A stretch of 64,000 nt of DNA, taken from Semisulcospira habei (taxonomy: Eukaryota; Mollusca; Gastropoda; Semisulcospiridae). Within the stretch, counting starts at the first letter, position 1. Each line of letters begins with the position of its first letter. The DNA lies in contig BTPG01000008.1 in assembly GCA_036245525.1 (NCBI GenBank), forward strand, positions 28,506,040-28,570,039, read 5' to 3'. The translations under genes and the position numbers were made by a program. This document shows, piece by piece, positions 45,192-56,258 of this stretch. Under the pieces are notes generated by a model. The model made no database searches and was not told the DNA's origin. It saw nothing but the letters and a program-made list of their open reading frames with translations.

Positions 45192-45388
45192 TTAACTCAT
45201 TCTACCCCAGACACACCACTGCGAGATAAGGATCGACCATGATAGTTCAAGGGTGATGCCAGAATAGCTTGGCCAAGCTATTCTGGCATCACCCTTGAAC
45301 TATGATGCTCGATCTGTGTCCTGCACTGCAGTCTTCAGAGAACAACGGCAACATTTGGGGATTTCGGTGTTGGAGTAGAATGAGTTAA
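45192..45388. mobile_element. Family B2 MITE, tip-shortened
   Basis: TTAA at both ends; CTCATTCTACCCC start and GAGTAGAATGAG end. The tip is AATAGCTTGGCCAAGCTATT, without GGCGCC. Confidence 0.85.
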
Positions 45389-45474
45389 CCTATATCATGA
45401 ACCCATATCATTGAGATCAGATCCTTGATTTCTTTTGTCTAGTTGGTTTGTTCTCTTCCTGCATTGCTGTTGCG

Positions 45475-45660
45475 CTTGTTCTTGTTGTTGTTGTTGTTTA
45501 GGCTCTTGTTGTTTTTTGTTTTGTTTTGTTTTGTTGCTGTTGTTGCTGTTATTGTTGCTACGGTGCTGCTTTTGTTGTTGCTGTTGCTGCTGATGATGAT
45601 GATGATTATGATGATGATGGTGATGATGAAGAAGATGACGAGGACGACGAAAATGATGCT
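45475..45660. repeat. Mixed TTG, GTT and GATGAT triplet runs
   Basis: Interrupted trinucleotide repeats give poly-Q, poly-H, poly-L and poly-M frames that are not evidence of a gene. Confidence 0.9.
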
Positions 45661-45725
45661 GACTATTGAAACTACAGGTCCCTCGGAAAAAAAAAATGAA
45701 AAAGGCCTCTTGTGCTCTTTTTTTT

Positions 45726-45807
45726 TTAACACTTTGACTGTCGGCAGCGCTTTTTGATTCCTGCAAGAATCATCACGACAAAGCGCGCAACTGACAGCAA
45801 AGGGTTA
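45726..45807. mobile_element. Family F MITE, 82 bp with TTAA ends
   Basis: TTAACACTTTGACTGTCGGC and CTGACAGCAAAGGGTTAA bound an imperfect hairpin with a GATTCCTGCAAGAATC centre. Confidence 0.8.
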
Positions 45808-46009
45808 AAGTTCTGCAAAGCACGCTAATCAGTTTAGTCATATGTCAATTTTAATCTTTGAAAGAGGATGTAGTGTCGAGAAGGCTTTTAAATGAATGGT
45901 CGTTTTTAAGATGATCCATCATTGGGTTCATTCATGCGATTAATTAAAAAAAATTCAGGATATTAGTTGTCTTCTTTGCCGGCTGCATAAATAGTTTGCA
46001 TAACTATAT

Positions 46010-46202
46010 CAACCCCTTCACTGCCGAGAAAATGTGAACAGGCTCTATCTGCAAGCGACATAGATCCTCATGAGCCCCCGCGACTGCCAGGGCGCATGAG
46101 GGTCTATACCTCTTGCTGAGACCAAGTTGTATCCACGTTTCTTGGTCGTTGAATGAACAAAGATTTCAGAAACAAAAATGTACGTGTTAGGGAAGGGGTT
46201 AT
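46010..46202 (+). mobile_element. Family A MITE
   Basis: AACCCCTTCACTGCCGAGAA start; hairpin 46051-46117; GTATCCACGTTTCTTGG and AACAAAGATTTCAGAAAC flanks; end TTAGGGAAGGGGTTA. Confidence 0.85.
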
Positions 46203-46367
46203 TGAGGTGGCGGGGTAAGAAGCTTAAAGAGAAGAAGAACTGAGTCAGCAATATAATTGTATTGTTCCTGCTCAGCTCTCAGTTCTGCTCAGTTCTCTAT
46301 AACTCTAAGGTAAACACCAAAGGTGGAGCCACAGACAGAAACACCGAGAGGGTTCAACATTATAGTG

Positions 46368-46581
46368 TTAACTCATTCAGCCCGACGGCCGTATTTCCCA
46401 AATTTTGGAGGCGTCATCTAATGACAATGCACCAGTAGCAGGTAATGGATCGACCATAATAATTCAAGGGCAGTGCCAGATTAGCTTGGCGCCGACAGGC
46501 GCCAAGCTAATCTGGCACTACCCTTGAATTATCATGGTTGACCCATCTCCTTCTGTAGTGCGTCAAGGCTGAATGGGTTAA
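46368..46581. mobile_element. Family B1 MITE, complete
   Basis: TTAA at both ends. Full arms around TTGGCGCCGACAGGCGCCAA. The left flank GGAGGCGTCATCTAATGAC and the right flank CTCCTTCTGTAGTGCG are typical. Confidence 0.9.
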
Positions 46582-46699
46582 AATAGCCCTTCGTTTACCT
46601 TACCTGCCAAAATGGAAGCGCAGATTCCAGATGGCCAAACAATAGCAGTGTCAGACTGTCAGGGTGAACGATTTCACTTTGTAAAGTCCCTTATGCAGG

Positions 46700-46750
46700 A
46701 CCTTCCATTTGCAAGAGGCATAGATTCTCATGCGTCTCGCAGACGCCTAT
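46700..46750. repeat. Family A half-hairpin
   Basis: TTGCAAGAGGCATAGATTCTC with only a short remnant of the other arm. Confidence 0.5.
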
Positions 46751-47087
46751 TGCTGGTTTTGTTTACGCCTTTGCCCATCACACGGATGAAGTCGTTCTGT
46801 CTATAACTGTGGTAAACAATGTCGGCTCAGCAGAGAGTAAACTGCCTTTCAGAATATTTTCACGGTAGTTAATAAAATGAAACTCTGTAGCACTAATTTA
46901 GTCTTGCCTTTTGATACCGTCGATACAGACTTTTTCACCCGGTTCAAGTAGTTACGAAGAAAAATCCTTCTGAGTTGCTGACCCAATTGTGTATCCATAT
47001 GTGTTCCCTGGACTAAACATACTCTACACTACACGTAGCCCACAATATATTTGTTTGGACGAACAGGGTTCTTGTGCCCTGAATGAG

Positions 47088-47216
47088 TTAACTCTTTGTC
47101 TGTCGGTAGCAGCTTTCATGTCGCGATGATTCTGTTGTCTTTCTGAAACCTGAGTTAACCCTTTGGCTGTCGGTAGCGGTTTTTGTCACTACAGCTACCG
47201 ACAGCCACATGGTTAA
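47088..47216. mobile_element. Two family F copies joined at TTAA
   Basis: TTAA is at 47088, 47155 and 47213. The 3' copy (47155-47216) has arms GGCTGTCGGTAGC / GCTACCGACAGCC; the 5' copy is decayed. A B-type end (CCCTGAATGAGTTAA) abuts the first TTAA. Confidence 0.7.
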
Positions 47217-47329
47217 CAAAGGTCAGAAAGACAATATGCCTCTCCTATTGACTTTCAGATCATCGCCGACCTCATCCGCAAGCCGGGCACCACACAGTCC
47301 GGATCGCCTCCGCCGCAGCAGAGGTGTGG

Positions 47330-47510
47330 AGAAAGGCAATGCCTGCTTTGGGCAGACTTGAAAGGACATGAGAAATCCATAGAAACCAGACCAACATTGG
47401 TACGATATTAGTAGGATCTGTGGGAGACTTCTGATGGGTGTGGTGAAGCACGTATGGGCCTTTCCGAGGGCAAGAGATCCCATCGGCTTGACTGAACTGA
47501 AACCGGTGAG
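47330..47510 (+). mobile_element. Family P LINE-like 3' end
   Basis: TGGGCAGACTTGAAAGGACA, GGTACGATATTAGTAGGATC, TTTCCGAGGGCAAGAGATCC and a TGAACTGAA tail align with 2490-2710 and 15366-15550. A short hairpin (GAGGCTACGGCGTAGCC) follows at about 47531. Confidence 0.55.
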
Positions 47511-47880
47511 CTGAACCACTGAAAGAGTATCAGAGGCTACGGCGTAGCCACTATGACTCTTTGGCTGAACTGCACCGAGCTGAACTCCAGCGTACAGTCC
47601 GCATGATTTCATTCAGTGTACTCGTCTCGCAAAACACACACCTGAGCTTAATCATTTCACATCATCGCCATTTTTCACACCCGATTAGTTCGGAATGCCT
47701 CATGTGGTTTGGCGTAAAACAGACAATTTCAGCGCCTCCTGGCAATTTTTTTTTTTTTATCTGTTCGAGGGGGGGGGGGAGGGGGGGGGGCGGGGATGGC
47801 GTGGGGAGATCCACAGGTTGGAGAGAAAATGTGTTTCAGTATTTATCTTCTACCACTGTAGGAAAAAGTCTTTGGGTCCC

Positions 47881-47936
47881 ACGACGGCCGCAGTGGGTCC
47901 GCGCACTGTCGTGCGCGGGCCCACTGCAGCCGTCGT
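47881..47936. mobile_element. Family G GC-rich palindrome
   Basis: ACGACGGCCGCAGTGGGTCC and complement with 2 mismatches around GCACTGTCGTGC. Just upstream are a T run (about 47747) and a G-rich run (47768-47793). Confidence 0.85.
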
Positions 47937-48249
47937 GGTACCGGGGGTTAGTCACTGTACACTTGAAGTTTTTGCCAGAAGAAATATATATTCTGCATTT
48001 GATACTGTGATACACATCGCGAAATCACATTTCTCTACACCAGCCGGCCTGTAGTTATATTACGATCTCTTGGTCTACGACGGCACACTTTGCTCACCTC
48101 TACTTGCATTTTACTAGTTCAGTCTGACTGGAGGGTTTTTGTGTGCCACTGTGTGTTTTTGTAATGTCCCGCTGGGGTTACGTATCTGAAATGTTCTGGG
48201 CCTCTCTCATTGCATCACGTAATCAGTCCCTCGTCCAGCCTAATCCGTC

Positions 48250-48316
48250 TGCAAGAGGCACAGATTCTCATGAGCCTCTGTAGAAGCAGGGGCTCATGAG
48301 AATCTGTGTCTTTTGG
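48250..48316. repeat. Family A hairpin core
   Basis: GCACAGATTCTC opposite GAGAATCTGTGT: two base pairs differ from the usual family sequence in both arms. Confidence 0.8.
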
Positions 48317-48875
48317 TGACCAAAGAGCTTTGCCTGTTTCACGAGTTGAGTTTTTCAGTATTCGGGCCATGTTACGCGAAGGACTTGTAATCACTCCATG
48401 TTTGGCACACGTCTCAGATAGACATGCTTACATGTGGTAAAGGGCAGCAGGAGACACTATGAGGATCTATACCTTCTGTCCGCCCTTATATACATCTGTG
48501 TTCCTGAGCTGGCGAGGGCATATTACGCTCAAATTCAGTCGGTGCCTGTTAATGTTCCATTTTCAAAATAAACTTACGATGGCAGACCCAGTAGGCTTCT
48601 GAAATGACCAGTCTAAATTTGAACCCTGAAACACATTTTCCGTTTGAGAAACACAGATTTAAATTGCGAACAAGAGACAAGTTTCGCCACTCATGCCCGG
48701 GAGAGTCAGTATGAGGATTTTTGACTCAGCTCTCACTTGGATTCTCAAATGATCAGTCTAAATTTTAATTTTATTGCCGAGATATCTTCTCTTGGGCAAA
48801 CGGCACTGATTCAAATGTTCTCATCCCTTGCCATCGAAAGATACGTTTTTGTCATGATCGAGCGTCGCCAGTACA

Positions 48876-48940
48876 CAAGTTGTCTCCCTCTCTTCGCTAC
48901 CCGATCATCAAAGGTAGCAAATCGAGGGAGAAAACCAGTG
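48876..48940. repeat. Family E hairpin
   Basis: CAAGTTGTCTCCCTCTCTTCG pairs imperfectly with AATCGAGGGAGAAAACCAGTG. Confidence 0.7.
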
Positions 48941-49285
48941 TTTAACGGAAGAAGCTTTCAAGAGGAGCATGCAGATCTCACACTGGTTACTTCCTTCGAT
49001 CCACTGCGCATGGGAGGATACCAGTCTGTGAACATCTATGACTTTTACAGGCTGGAGGATTTCAGCTGATGGTTCTGACGAATTTACGATGTCGGTAATG
49101 GCCGCTCTGCACATATTTGTTTATAGCTATTACTGCACTCACGGGGATATAGGTATGCAGGGCCTAGACATAAGCTGAAGTGTTACGAATTTCTCTGCGC
49201 TCACTCACGTGCACTCACTGATCCAAAGATCAAAGAGCGGCCGATTTCATTTCAAATGGCAATCAGTAAGTGAAAAATAAAACCA

Positions 49286-49506
49286 TTAACTCATTCAGCC
49301 CGACGCACGTATTTCCCAAATTTTGGAGGCGTCACTAATCTAATGAATATGCCGCACCTGTTGCATTTGAAGGATCGACCATGATAAATCAAGGATAGTG
49401 CCAGATTAGCTTGGCGCCGACAGGCGCCAAGCTAATCTGGCACTACCCTTGAATTATCATGGTCGACCCATCTCCTGCTGTAGTGCGTCAGGGTTGAATG
49501 GATTAA
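49286..49506. mobile_element. Family B1 MITE, complete
   Basis: TTAA at both ends; hairpin around TTGGCGCCGACAGGCGCCAA; left flank has a small insertion (CACTAATCTAATGAATATGC). Confidence 0.9.
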
Positions 49507-49604
49507 AACGAATATGCCATTACAACTTTACTTTAGCAAGTGAAAAGAACACCCAAACTAGGACTGATCAAACGAAAGAGAGTTTGTCAATGCCTGCTCA
49601 GTTT

Positions 49605-50940
49605 TAACCACTTCACTTTCAGAAAACAAACGTGAACACAATCCAAGTGCAGGAGACATGCCCCTTGTTGGACACCACTTTAGTTGTATCCGGCCAAGTT
49701 CATTGGACGGTAAGTTGCATCTGGCGTTGAACTAACAAAGGGTTTACGTGAACACAATCCAAGTGCATGAGACATGCCCCCTTTGTGGACACCACTTTAG
49801 TTGTATCTGGTCAAGTTCATTGGACGGTAAGTTGCATCTGGCGTTGAACTAACAAAGGGTTTACGTGAACACAATCCAAGTGCATGAGACATGCCCCCTT
49901 TGTGGACACCACTTTAGTTGTATCTGGTCAAGTTCATTGGACGGTAAGTTGCATCTGGCGTTGAACTAACAAAGGGTTTACGTGAACACAATCCAAGTGC
50001 ATGAGACATGCCCCCTTTGTGGACACCACTTTAGTTGTATCCGGCCAAGTTCATTGGACGGTAAGTTGCATCTGGCGTTGAACTAACAAAGGGTTTACGT
50101 GAACACAATCCAAGTGCATGAGACATGCCCCCTTTGTGGACACCACTTTAGTTGTATCCGGCCAAGTTCATTGGACGGTAAGTTGCATCTGGCGTTGAAC
50201 TAACAAAGGGTTTACGTGAACACAATCCAAGTGCATGAGACATGCCCCCTTTGTGGACACCACTTTAGTTGTATCCGGCCAAGTTCATTGGACGGTAAGT
50301 TGCATCTGGCGTTGAACTAACAAAGGGTTTACGTGAACACAATCCAAGTGCATGAGACATGCCCCCTTTGTGGACACCACTTTAGTTGTATCCGGCCAAG
50401 TTCATTGGACGGTAAGTTGCATCTGGCGTTGAACTAACAAAGGGTTTACGTGAACACAATCCAAGTGCATGAGACATGCCCCCTTTGTGGACACCACTTT
50501 AGTTGTATCCGGCCAAGTTCATTGGACGGTAAGTTGCATCTGGCGTTGAACTAACAAAGGGTTTACGTGAACACAATCCAAGTGCATGAGACATGCCCCC
50601 TTTGTGGACACCACTTTAGTTGTATCCGGCCAAGTTCATTGGACGGTAAGTTGCATCTGGCGTTGAACTAACAAAGGGTTTACGTGAACACAATCCAAGT
50701 GCAGGAGACATGCCCCCTTTGTGGACACCACTTTAGTTGTATCCGGCCAAGTTCATTGGACGGTAAGTTGTATCTGGCGTTGAACTAACAAAGGGTTTAC
50801 GTGAACACAATCCAAGTGCATGAGACATGCCCCCTTTGTGGACACCACTTTAGTTGTATCCGGCCAAGTTCATTGGACGGTAAGTTGCATCTGGCGTTGA
50901 ACTAACAAAGGGTTTCAGAAAAAGAAAAACAAAAAATGCG
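49605..50940 (+). repeat. 117-bp satellite derived from a family A MITE, 11 copies
   Basis: GTAAGTTGCATCTGGCG recurs at exact 117-bp steps (the GTTGCAT at 49714, 49831, 49948 and so on to 50884; GTTGTAT in the tenth copy, 50767). Units differ at only a few bases. The first unit is preceded by AACCACTTCACTTTCAG and the last followed by GGGTTTCAGAAAAAG and CATTGGCAGTTGAC, the left and right parts of a family A element. The unit keeps GTGAACACAATCCAAGTGCA, GACACCACTTTAGTTGTATC and GGCGTTGAACTAACAAAG but has lost the hairpin. Confidence 0.95.
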
Positions 50941-50964
50941 ACAACTGACAGTGACCATTGGCAG

Positions 50965-51171
50965 TTGACCCATTCAGCCCTGACAGCAGGAGATGGATCG
51001 ACCATGATAATTCAAGGGCAGTGCCAGATTAGCTTGGCGCCTGTCGGCGCCAAGCTAATCTGGCACTGCCCTTGAATTATCATGGTCGATCCATCTCCTG
51101 CAACTGGTGCATAGTCATTAGATGACGCCTCCAAAATTTAGCAAATACGGCCGTCGGGCTGAATGAGTTAA
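50965..51171. mobile_element. Family B1 MITE with perfect 56-bp arms
   Basis: Arms 50986-51041 and 51046-51101 are perfectly complementary around TGTC. Ends are TTGACCCATTCAGCCC and GGGCTGAATGAGTTAA. It lies directly after the satellite. Confidence 0.9.
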
Positions 51172-51224
51172 CCAATTTGTACAAAAAAGAACTTTTTTGC
51201 AACTTCTGGGGGCGCGGGGTGGGG

Positions 51225-51239
51225 GGGGGTGGAGGGGGG

Positions 51240-51287
<48 letters not shown>

Positions 51288-51313
51288 AGGCAGAGGAGGG
51301 GGGGGGGGGATTA
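51225..51313. repeat. GA microsatellite with G-rich flanks
   Basis: GA tract at about 51241-51279 between G-rich runs. RERE-type frames are not a gene. Confidence 0.95.
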
Positions 51314-51429
51314 TCTACGAAGGCTACAAAAGGAAGCTCTATATTCGCTCCACCAATGTGCCAAGCTAACGAGACACTACCCTTAATTTGAACTGCTGAT
51401 CACGACAGCGGATCATCAATTGCATTTAA

Positions 51430-52130
51430 ATAAATGTGTTAACTCAATGAGCGACTTAGCTGACTGCTGCTGCCGCACGGTGGCGTAAACACGGCAGTGG
51501 GGACTAAACTCGACATTCTCGGTGTTTTAGTTGATCCCTGTTCGTCACATTATCATAATCTTGGGTCCTCGCGATATTCTACATGTCACGGGTAATGATG
51601 TCGTGGTCGGTTCACTGGCTTTCGTTTTCATATGGTATATCGCACAGTAGGATTAGTGGATGTGGTTACTATTGAACTGCGCTTAGCGTGTCCGGTTTCT
51701 ATTGTTTTCTGTCATCCAACCCGAGTTTAGGAGCGATATACCTGCGCCCCTAACGTGAGCAGCGACACCGCACGGCAGGAGGAGAAGACAATTTCAGCTA
51801 AGTCGACCATTGCTACGTTACATTCCGGATTGCCAGTTCTGGGGCCTTGTGTGGCAGCACTTTCAGCATTCTCACTCTGACTTTGGTGGGGTGGGAAACT
51901 GTGTTAGAACAGTCAGAGTCCGCAATAATCTCGTGAGGCCGAAGCTCACCAAAAAAAAAAAAAAATCACCTGCATATCCGCAACTAGTGTTTGAAGTTAT
52001 TTCGGCGTAAACTTTAGACACTCCTCAGCCAGAAACCCACTTAATTACGGTTACCAGCCAACCTCTTACACTTGCAAGAGATGAGACTGAGTCACTTACT
52101 CTTAGGCCACAGGCGTAGGATGATGGCTCA
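51430..52130. other. Unassigned non-coding stretch
   Basis: No hairpin or retroelement block recognised apart from a B-like scrap at 51355-51400 just upstream. Confidence 0.4.
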
Positions 52131-52134
52131 GTGG

Positions 52135-52345
52135 TTAACCTCGTTGGGTCTTAAATTCGAATTCCCAAAATGTTTTAGTTGTCCTCTAAAGACTGTATTA
52201 CAATTTAGGAGGGAGATCGAACATGATAATTCACGGGTGGTGCCAGAATAGCTTGGCGCCTATGGGCGCGAAGCTATTCTAGCACCACCATTGAACTATA
52301 ATGATCGATCCATGTTTTCGTGGAATGTCGGGCTAAATGAGTTAA
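52135..52345. mobile_element. Family B2 MITE, diverged
   Basis: TTAACCTCGTTGGGTC start and CGGGCTAAATGAGTTAA end; hairpin around TTGGCGCCTATGGGCGCGAA with several mismatches, so an older copy. Confidence 0.8.
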
Positions 52346-52708
52346 TCGATCAACTCTATAATACAAGTGGCTTCGACTACCCGTGTTATGGATGAGGCCA
52401 GTCAGTTAAGCAACGACCATCCCCTGTCTGTGCGTTGGCCTATGTGTGTTACAGTAAACTTGACAAAACAAGGATTATAATATTATCAATCTCACTCTTA
52501 GTCATTTCATGAAATTACTGCTTAACTCGATTTGATTAAAATCCTGATTCAAAATTGTATGTCTGATATCATTGTTTAAATCTGAAATTTTATTAAATAC
52601 TTAATGAAACAATAATTGAATTCATTAACATAGATTCCACGAAACACGGATATCTATGTTTCATGGCGAATATCCAGGTACCACACGCTCAGGCCAAAAC
52701 CACCGTTT

Positions 52709-52750
52709 CACTTCCGGGTCATGTAGTTATATTACATGACCCGGAAGTTA
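52709..52750. repeat. Short isolated hairpin
   Basis: CACTTCCGGGTCATGTA and complement around GTTATAT. No second copy seen. Confidence 0.7.
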
Positions 52751-53062
52751 ACTGCATGTGCAACAAAGTGATAGTATAGTTATTGCAGACTGAAGATCCG
52801 AACATCGGAAGCCGAAGATATTTACAGCACATTGTGCTCCATGGACGGTTTTTGCCTCTAGTGATTTTGAGAATGCAAACGTTTGGCGTCGATGCCTTTT
52901 ATTGTTATAACTTTACTGTAATCACACGCTCATCGGTATTCGAAAAAGTGCTAGCGTTTGCGCACCTGAACTCTCCTTTGAAATGTTTACTCCGTTTTTC
53001 ATCAAAGCAACCTCCTAACTCGGTGAATGTGAGAATAGTATAAAGAGATAAGTATGTGCCGG

Positions 53063-53131
53063 CAAGAGGCATAGGTTCTCATGAGCCCCTGCGGCTGCAG
53101 GGGCTCATGAGAATATATATGCCTCTTGCAG
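53063..53131. repeat. Family A hairpin core
   Basis: GCAAGAGGCATAGGTTCTC opposite GAGAATATATATGCCTCTTGC; paired tip GCCCCTGCGGCTGCAGGGGC. Confidence 0.8.
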
Positions 53132-53300
53132 GTCGTGGTACGGAGCTGACAGACTATACCTGTAAATAGGTTCTCGTATTTCTTTCTGTGTTTTGACTAG
53201 TTTTCACTTGCCAAAAATACTTTAAGACTCTTGGCAACTACATTGCTCTACTTCTCTTTTTGTTTTGTTGGTGTGCAGTAATGTTGGCTGTCTTACAATG

Positions 53301-53480
53301 TTAACCACTTCAGTAAATACGACCCAACTGCAAGTGACATAGAGTTTCATGAGCCACCGCAGTTGCGGGGCTCATGAGGATCTATGCCTCTTGTTGACAC
53401 TACTTTGTAAGCATGTTTCTTGGACGACATGGGGTTTTTTTAAGCGTTGAATCAACAAATATTTCAGAACACAATCTGGG
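53301..53480 (+). mobile_element. Family A MITE, 3' end unclear
   Basis: TTAACCACTTCAGTAAATAC at the left, hairpin 53330-53395, then GACACTACTTTGTAAGCATG and AATCAACAAATATTTCAG. Confidence 0.75.
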
Positions 53481-53509
53481 AATATCTGTTTGTGTTGGTC
53501 CGAAACAGA

Positions 53510-53675
53510 AGCGATTAGCAAGAATCCTCTCTTCTCAGTATCGCACGCTGGCAAAACATCATTCCTCGTCCGCTCTCTGAGTCTACCCTGAAATGAAGCC
53601 GGCAAGAGGCGTAGATCCTCATTAATCCCCGCAGACTGCGGGGACTCATTAGGATCTATGCCTCTTGTAGATGGG
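53510..53675 (+). repeat. Family A variant related to the 60-61 kb array
   Basis: GCGATTAGCAAGAATCCTCT, TATCGCACGCTGGCA, ATTCCTCGTCCG and ACCCTGAAATGAAGCCGGCA precede a hairpin (53602-53669). The same blocks make up the array units at 60011-61100, but here there are no TATTG repeats. Confidence 0.75.
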
Positions 53676-53840
53676 TTGCGTTTTCTGAAGGAATGTCTAG
53701 ACTTGGATGACCGGTTATCTTGGCACTTCAGTTCTGCAAACAGAAAGACAAGCAGTCCCCGATCTGTTGTCCGGGTGGCTCTATGGTATTGCTCGCCTGT
53801 CTTTCCACCAGAAGAACCGGCGAGGGCTTTGAAAAAATGA

Positions 53841-53920
53841 CTAACTCATTGGAGACGTGCCGCCTTCGGATACGCGGCATAAGCCGCGTATCCGGAGGCG
53901 GCACGTCTCGAATGAGGTAA
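53841..53920. mobile_element. Family N palindromic MITE
   Basis: CTAACTCATTGGAGACG start and CGTCTCGAATGAGGTAA end; inner arms GCCGCCTTCGGATACGCGGC nearly perfect. Confidence 0.85.
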
Positions 53921-54440
53921 AGATTCTGTGCAGTCCACACCTGATATAAACGCTGTCACCGCCACAGACTATGTATTTGAAATCATCGTGCATTCAACGC
54001 CAAAGATCCCAAGCCGTCAAGAAAACATGAATACAAAGTGGTTCAGCAAAGCCAGAGAATGATATTGTGTGATACAGAGCAATTGATTTACAACATTTCA
54101 ACTATGAAGCGGCAAGTCTGCCTCTGCACTCCAAAGGAAGCTGCTGAATTCGTGCGTTAGATCTTGTAAATCAGCAAATAAAAATAAATACTGTAAATGC
54201 ATGCCATCTTTACAGCGATGCAATCAATATGTGCCACAGACTACGTGTTTTACAATCATTACATAGAAACTCCATCTCGTCATTTTATGACACAAATCTT
54301 GTGTTTCCTTCTTGCACTCAGGCTGCTTAACGGTGTACGTATGATGCTTAAATTGTCTGTAACCATTGTTAATTACAAAGGCACTAGATTTGTAAGGGGG
54401 CATTGCTGAAGAAACAAGTAGTACTCCCCCGGCACCTAAA

Positions 54441-54532
54441 TATACTGACAAGCAAAAGAAATGCGACATTATTGGACTACAGTGTTTCTGATGATTCCAA
54501 GAATGTCGCATATCTTTTGCTCTTCAGTATAT
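54441..54532. mobile_element. Family J palindromic element
   Basis: TATACTGACAAGCAAAAGAA and TTTTGCTCTTCAGTATA bound the element; inner arms ATGCGACATT / AATGTCGCAT. The termini are better kept than at 18519. Confidence 0.8.
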
Positions 54533-54539
54533 TATCAGC

Positions 54540-54990
54540 AACGCGCTCCTTGCCGCATACATGGGTGTTCGGCTGGATTCTCAACCCAACCGAACCAATA
54601 GCTGTTTCATCTTTATAGATGTTCGGAGCCGCTGTCAAGGAACGTAACTTGCTTAGGTTCTCTTTTCCTGTGCTCATTCTGCCAGGGGAGACCTGACAAG
54701 GACGAGACATTGTGTTACGGGCCAAAACATCCGACCATCGAGTGCTATGCTCAGCGCCTGTAGACATCAAAGTGGGTGTTAAAAGGGTCTATCTTTGGGT
54801 CCCAGTAGTACTTTGTAGGTCGTACTAGTATTTTGTAGGTAACAGGAAAGGGCACATGGGTCACTGAAGGCATCATCATAAAACACGTGTGTGGTGCAGT
54901 GTTTCTGTCAGTACCAGTATAACGAGATTTTTACGTTGGATTATAATTATATTAGTATACAGTTCGGCACACACCCATGTTAAACACTGT
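54540..54990. other. Unassigned non-coding stretch
   Basis: A short direct repeat (AGTA.TTTGTAGGT, near 54810 and 54829) is the only structure seen. Confidence 0.4.
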
Positions 54991-54999
54991 CAAGAAACC

Positions 55000-55145
55000 T
55001 AACCCCACCACTGCCGAGAAAAAAATTAACATCACCCAAATGCAAGAGGCATAGATCCTCATGAGCCCCCGCAATTGCGAGGGCTCATGAGGATCTATGC
55101 CGCTTGCTGAAGCCACTTTGTATCCATGTTCCTTTAGCAGCTAGG
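55000..55145 (+). mobile_element. Family A MITE, 3' truncated
   Basis: CTAACCCCACCACTGCCGAG start, hairpin 55042-55110 with paired CCCCCGCAATTGCGAGGG tip, then GAAGCCACTTTGTATCCATG before homology is lost. Confidence 0.8.
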
Positions 55146-55261
55146 CTGGGGATCCGCGTTTTCTAAGACTGTATCAGCCGTGGGAGATGAATCGGCCCAA
55201 AACAGTTCAAGGGACCTGGGTAGTGCCAGATACCATAACATTGGCAACTTTGTGAGGAGTA

Positions 55262-55432
55262 TTATGTAAGACCAGACCAAAAAGGTGACTCCCAAGGGTG
55301 TCAAATGCAAACGAAAAATAAAATAATCCCAGCAAAAACAGAAACGTGCTAAGAAAGGACAGTTACAACACAACTGTATTGTACTTGTCATTTGGAAGCT
55401 TGCTTCTTGTTTTGTTAGGTTTTCATTATAAA
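55262..55432 (+). mobile_element. Family C element
   Basis: Head CCAGACCAAAAAGGTGACTC, then arms AAGGACAGTTACAACACAAC / TGTATTGTACTTGTC, ending CTTGTTTTGTTAGGTTTTC. Confidence 0.75.
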
Positions 55433-56070
55433 GACTGTTGCGTCTGTGGGAGATGGATCAACCATATAATGCGTTAGGTTTAGTGCCAGTCTAATATAGA
55501 ACATTTCAAGACCACTTTTACACAGGAAACACTCCCACACCGTATGCCCTAGTCTTACCGCGCTAAGCTTCACTTCAGGGATATCATTGTGAACCTGCAA
55601 GTTCGCAAACTAGAGTGTGTGTGGTTGTTCACCAAAAAATACATTTTCCAAATTTGAATGAAAGCTCAGTTTCTACACGTAGAAAGGCCTCGCACAATCC
55701 GAAAATATACTCATTTTCCTATTATGTATTTCGAAATAAGAAATTTAGATCGCGCAGAGTACGTAAGAGGTTTATATACCGAAATACTACAAGAATGCGA
55801 CCAGCTAGTAACAAGGGAAACAACTGCATTGTAATGTAGATTTCGGTTTGTAGATACTGAGTTCAAAACAGTTTCGTTTTACACATTGTTGTTTCTAATG
55901 TTGCGATTTAAATTTCATCCCTCGTATGTTGTTGTGCTAAATGGACATTTGCTACGAAATTTATTGTTGATCCAACTGTTTATTTGGCGTTATTGTGTAC
56001 TATTTTTATAAATGCGTCGCTCCTGTTCAAAAGATGGCTTCGAGCTACAATCACTAGTCTCAGGCTTTGA
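55433..56070. other. Unassigned non-coding stretch
   Basis: AT-rich sequence without recognisable repeat or gene. GTTGCGTCTGTGGGAGATGG at its start resembles a block at about 55160, suggesting a local duplication. Confidence 0.4.
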
Positions 56071-56078
56071 AAGGTTCA

Positions 56079-56258
56079 ATAAACATAGAAGTGGAGTATT
56101 CGTATACTATCATTTCTATACAGACCTCGTGGCTGACACTTCTGCAACTGTTTTATCCATAGTCACCTCAGGGTTCCGCGCTAGGTGACTATGGATCAAA
56201 CAGTTGCAGAAGTGTCACGAAACGATAGTATACGCACGTTCCACCTCTATGCTTTATT
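56079..56258. mobile_element. Isolated foldback, about 180 bp
   Basis: AATAAACATAGAAGTGGA pairs with TCCACCTCTATGCTTTATT, CGTATACTATC with GATAGTATACG, and TGACACTTCTGCAACTGTTT with its complement; a 14-nt loop (CAGGGTTCCGCGCT) at the centre. The left arm has about 19 extra nt. Confidence 0.75.

Noticed and set aside
45395..45766. Glutamine/histidine/leucine-rich frames
   Set aside because: Translations of interrupted triplet repeats on both strands in several frames.
49605..50940. CRISPR-like regular repeats
   Set aside because: Units of 117 bp are contiguous with no variable spacers, and the genome is eukaryotic. It is a satellite.
51177..51391. RERERE-rich frame
   Set aside because: Translation of a GA microsatellite.
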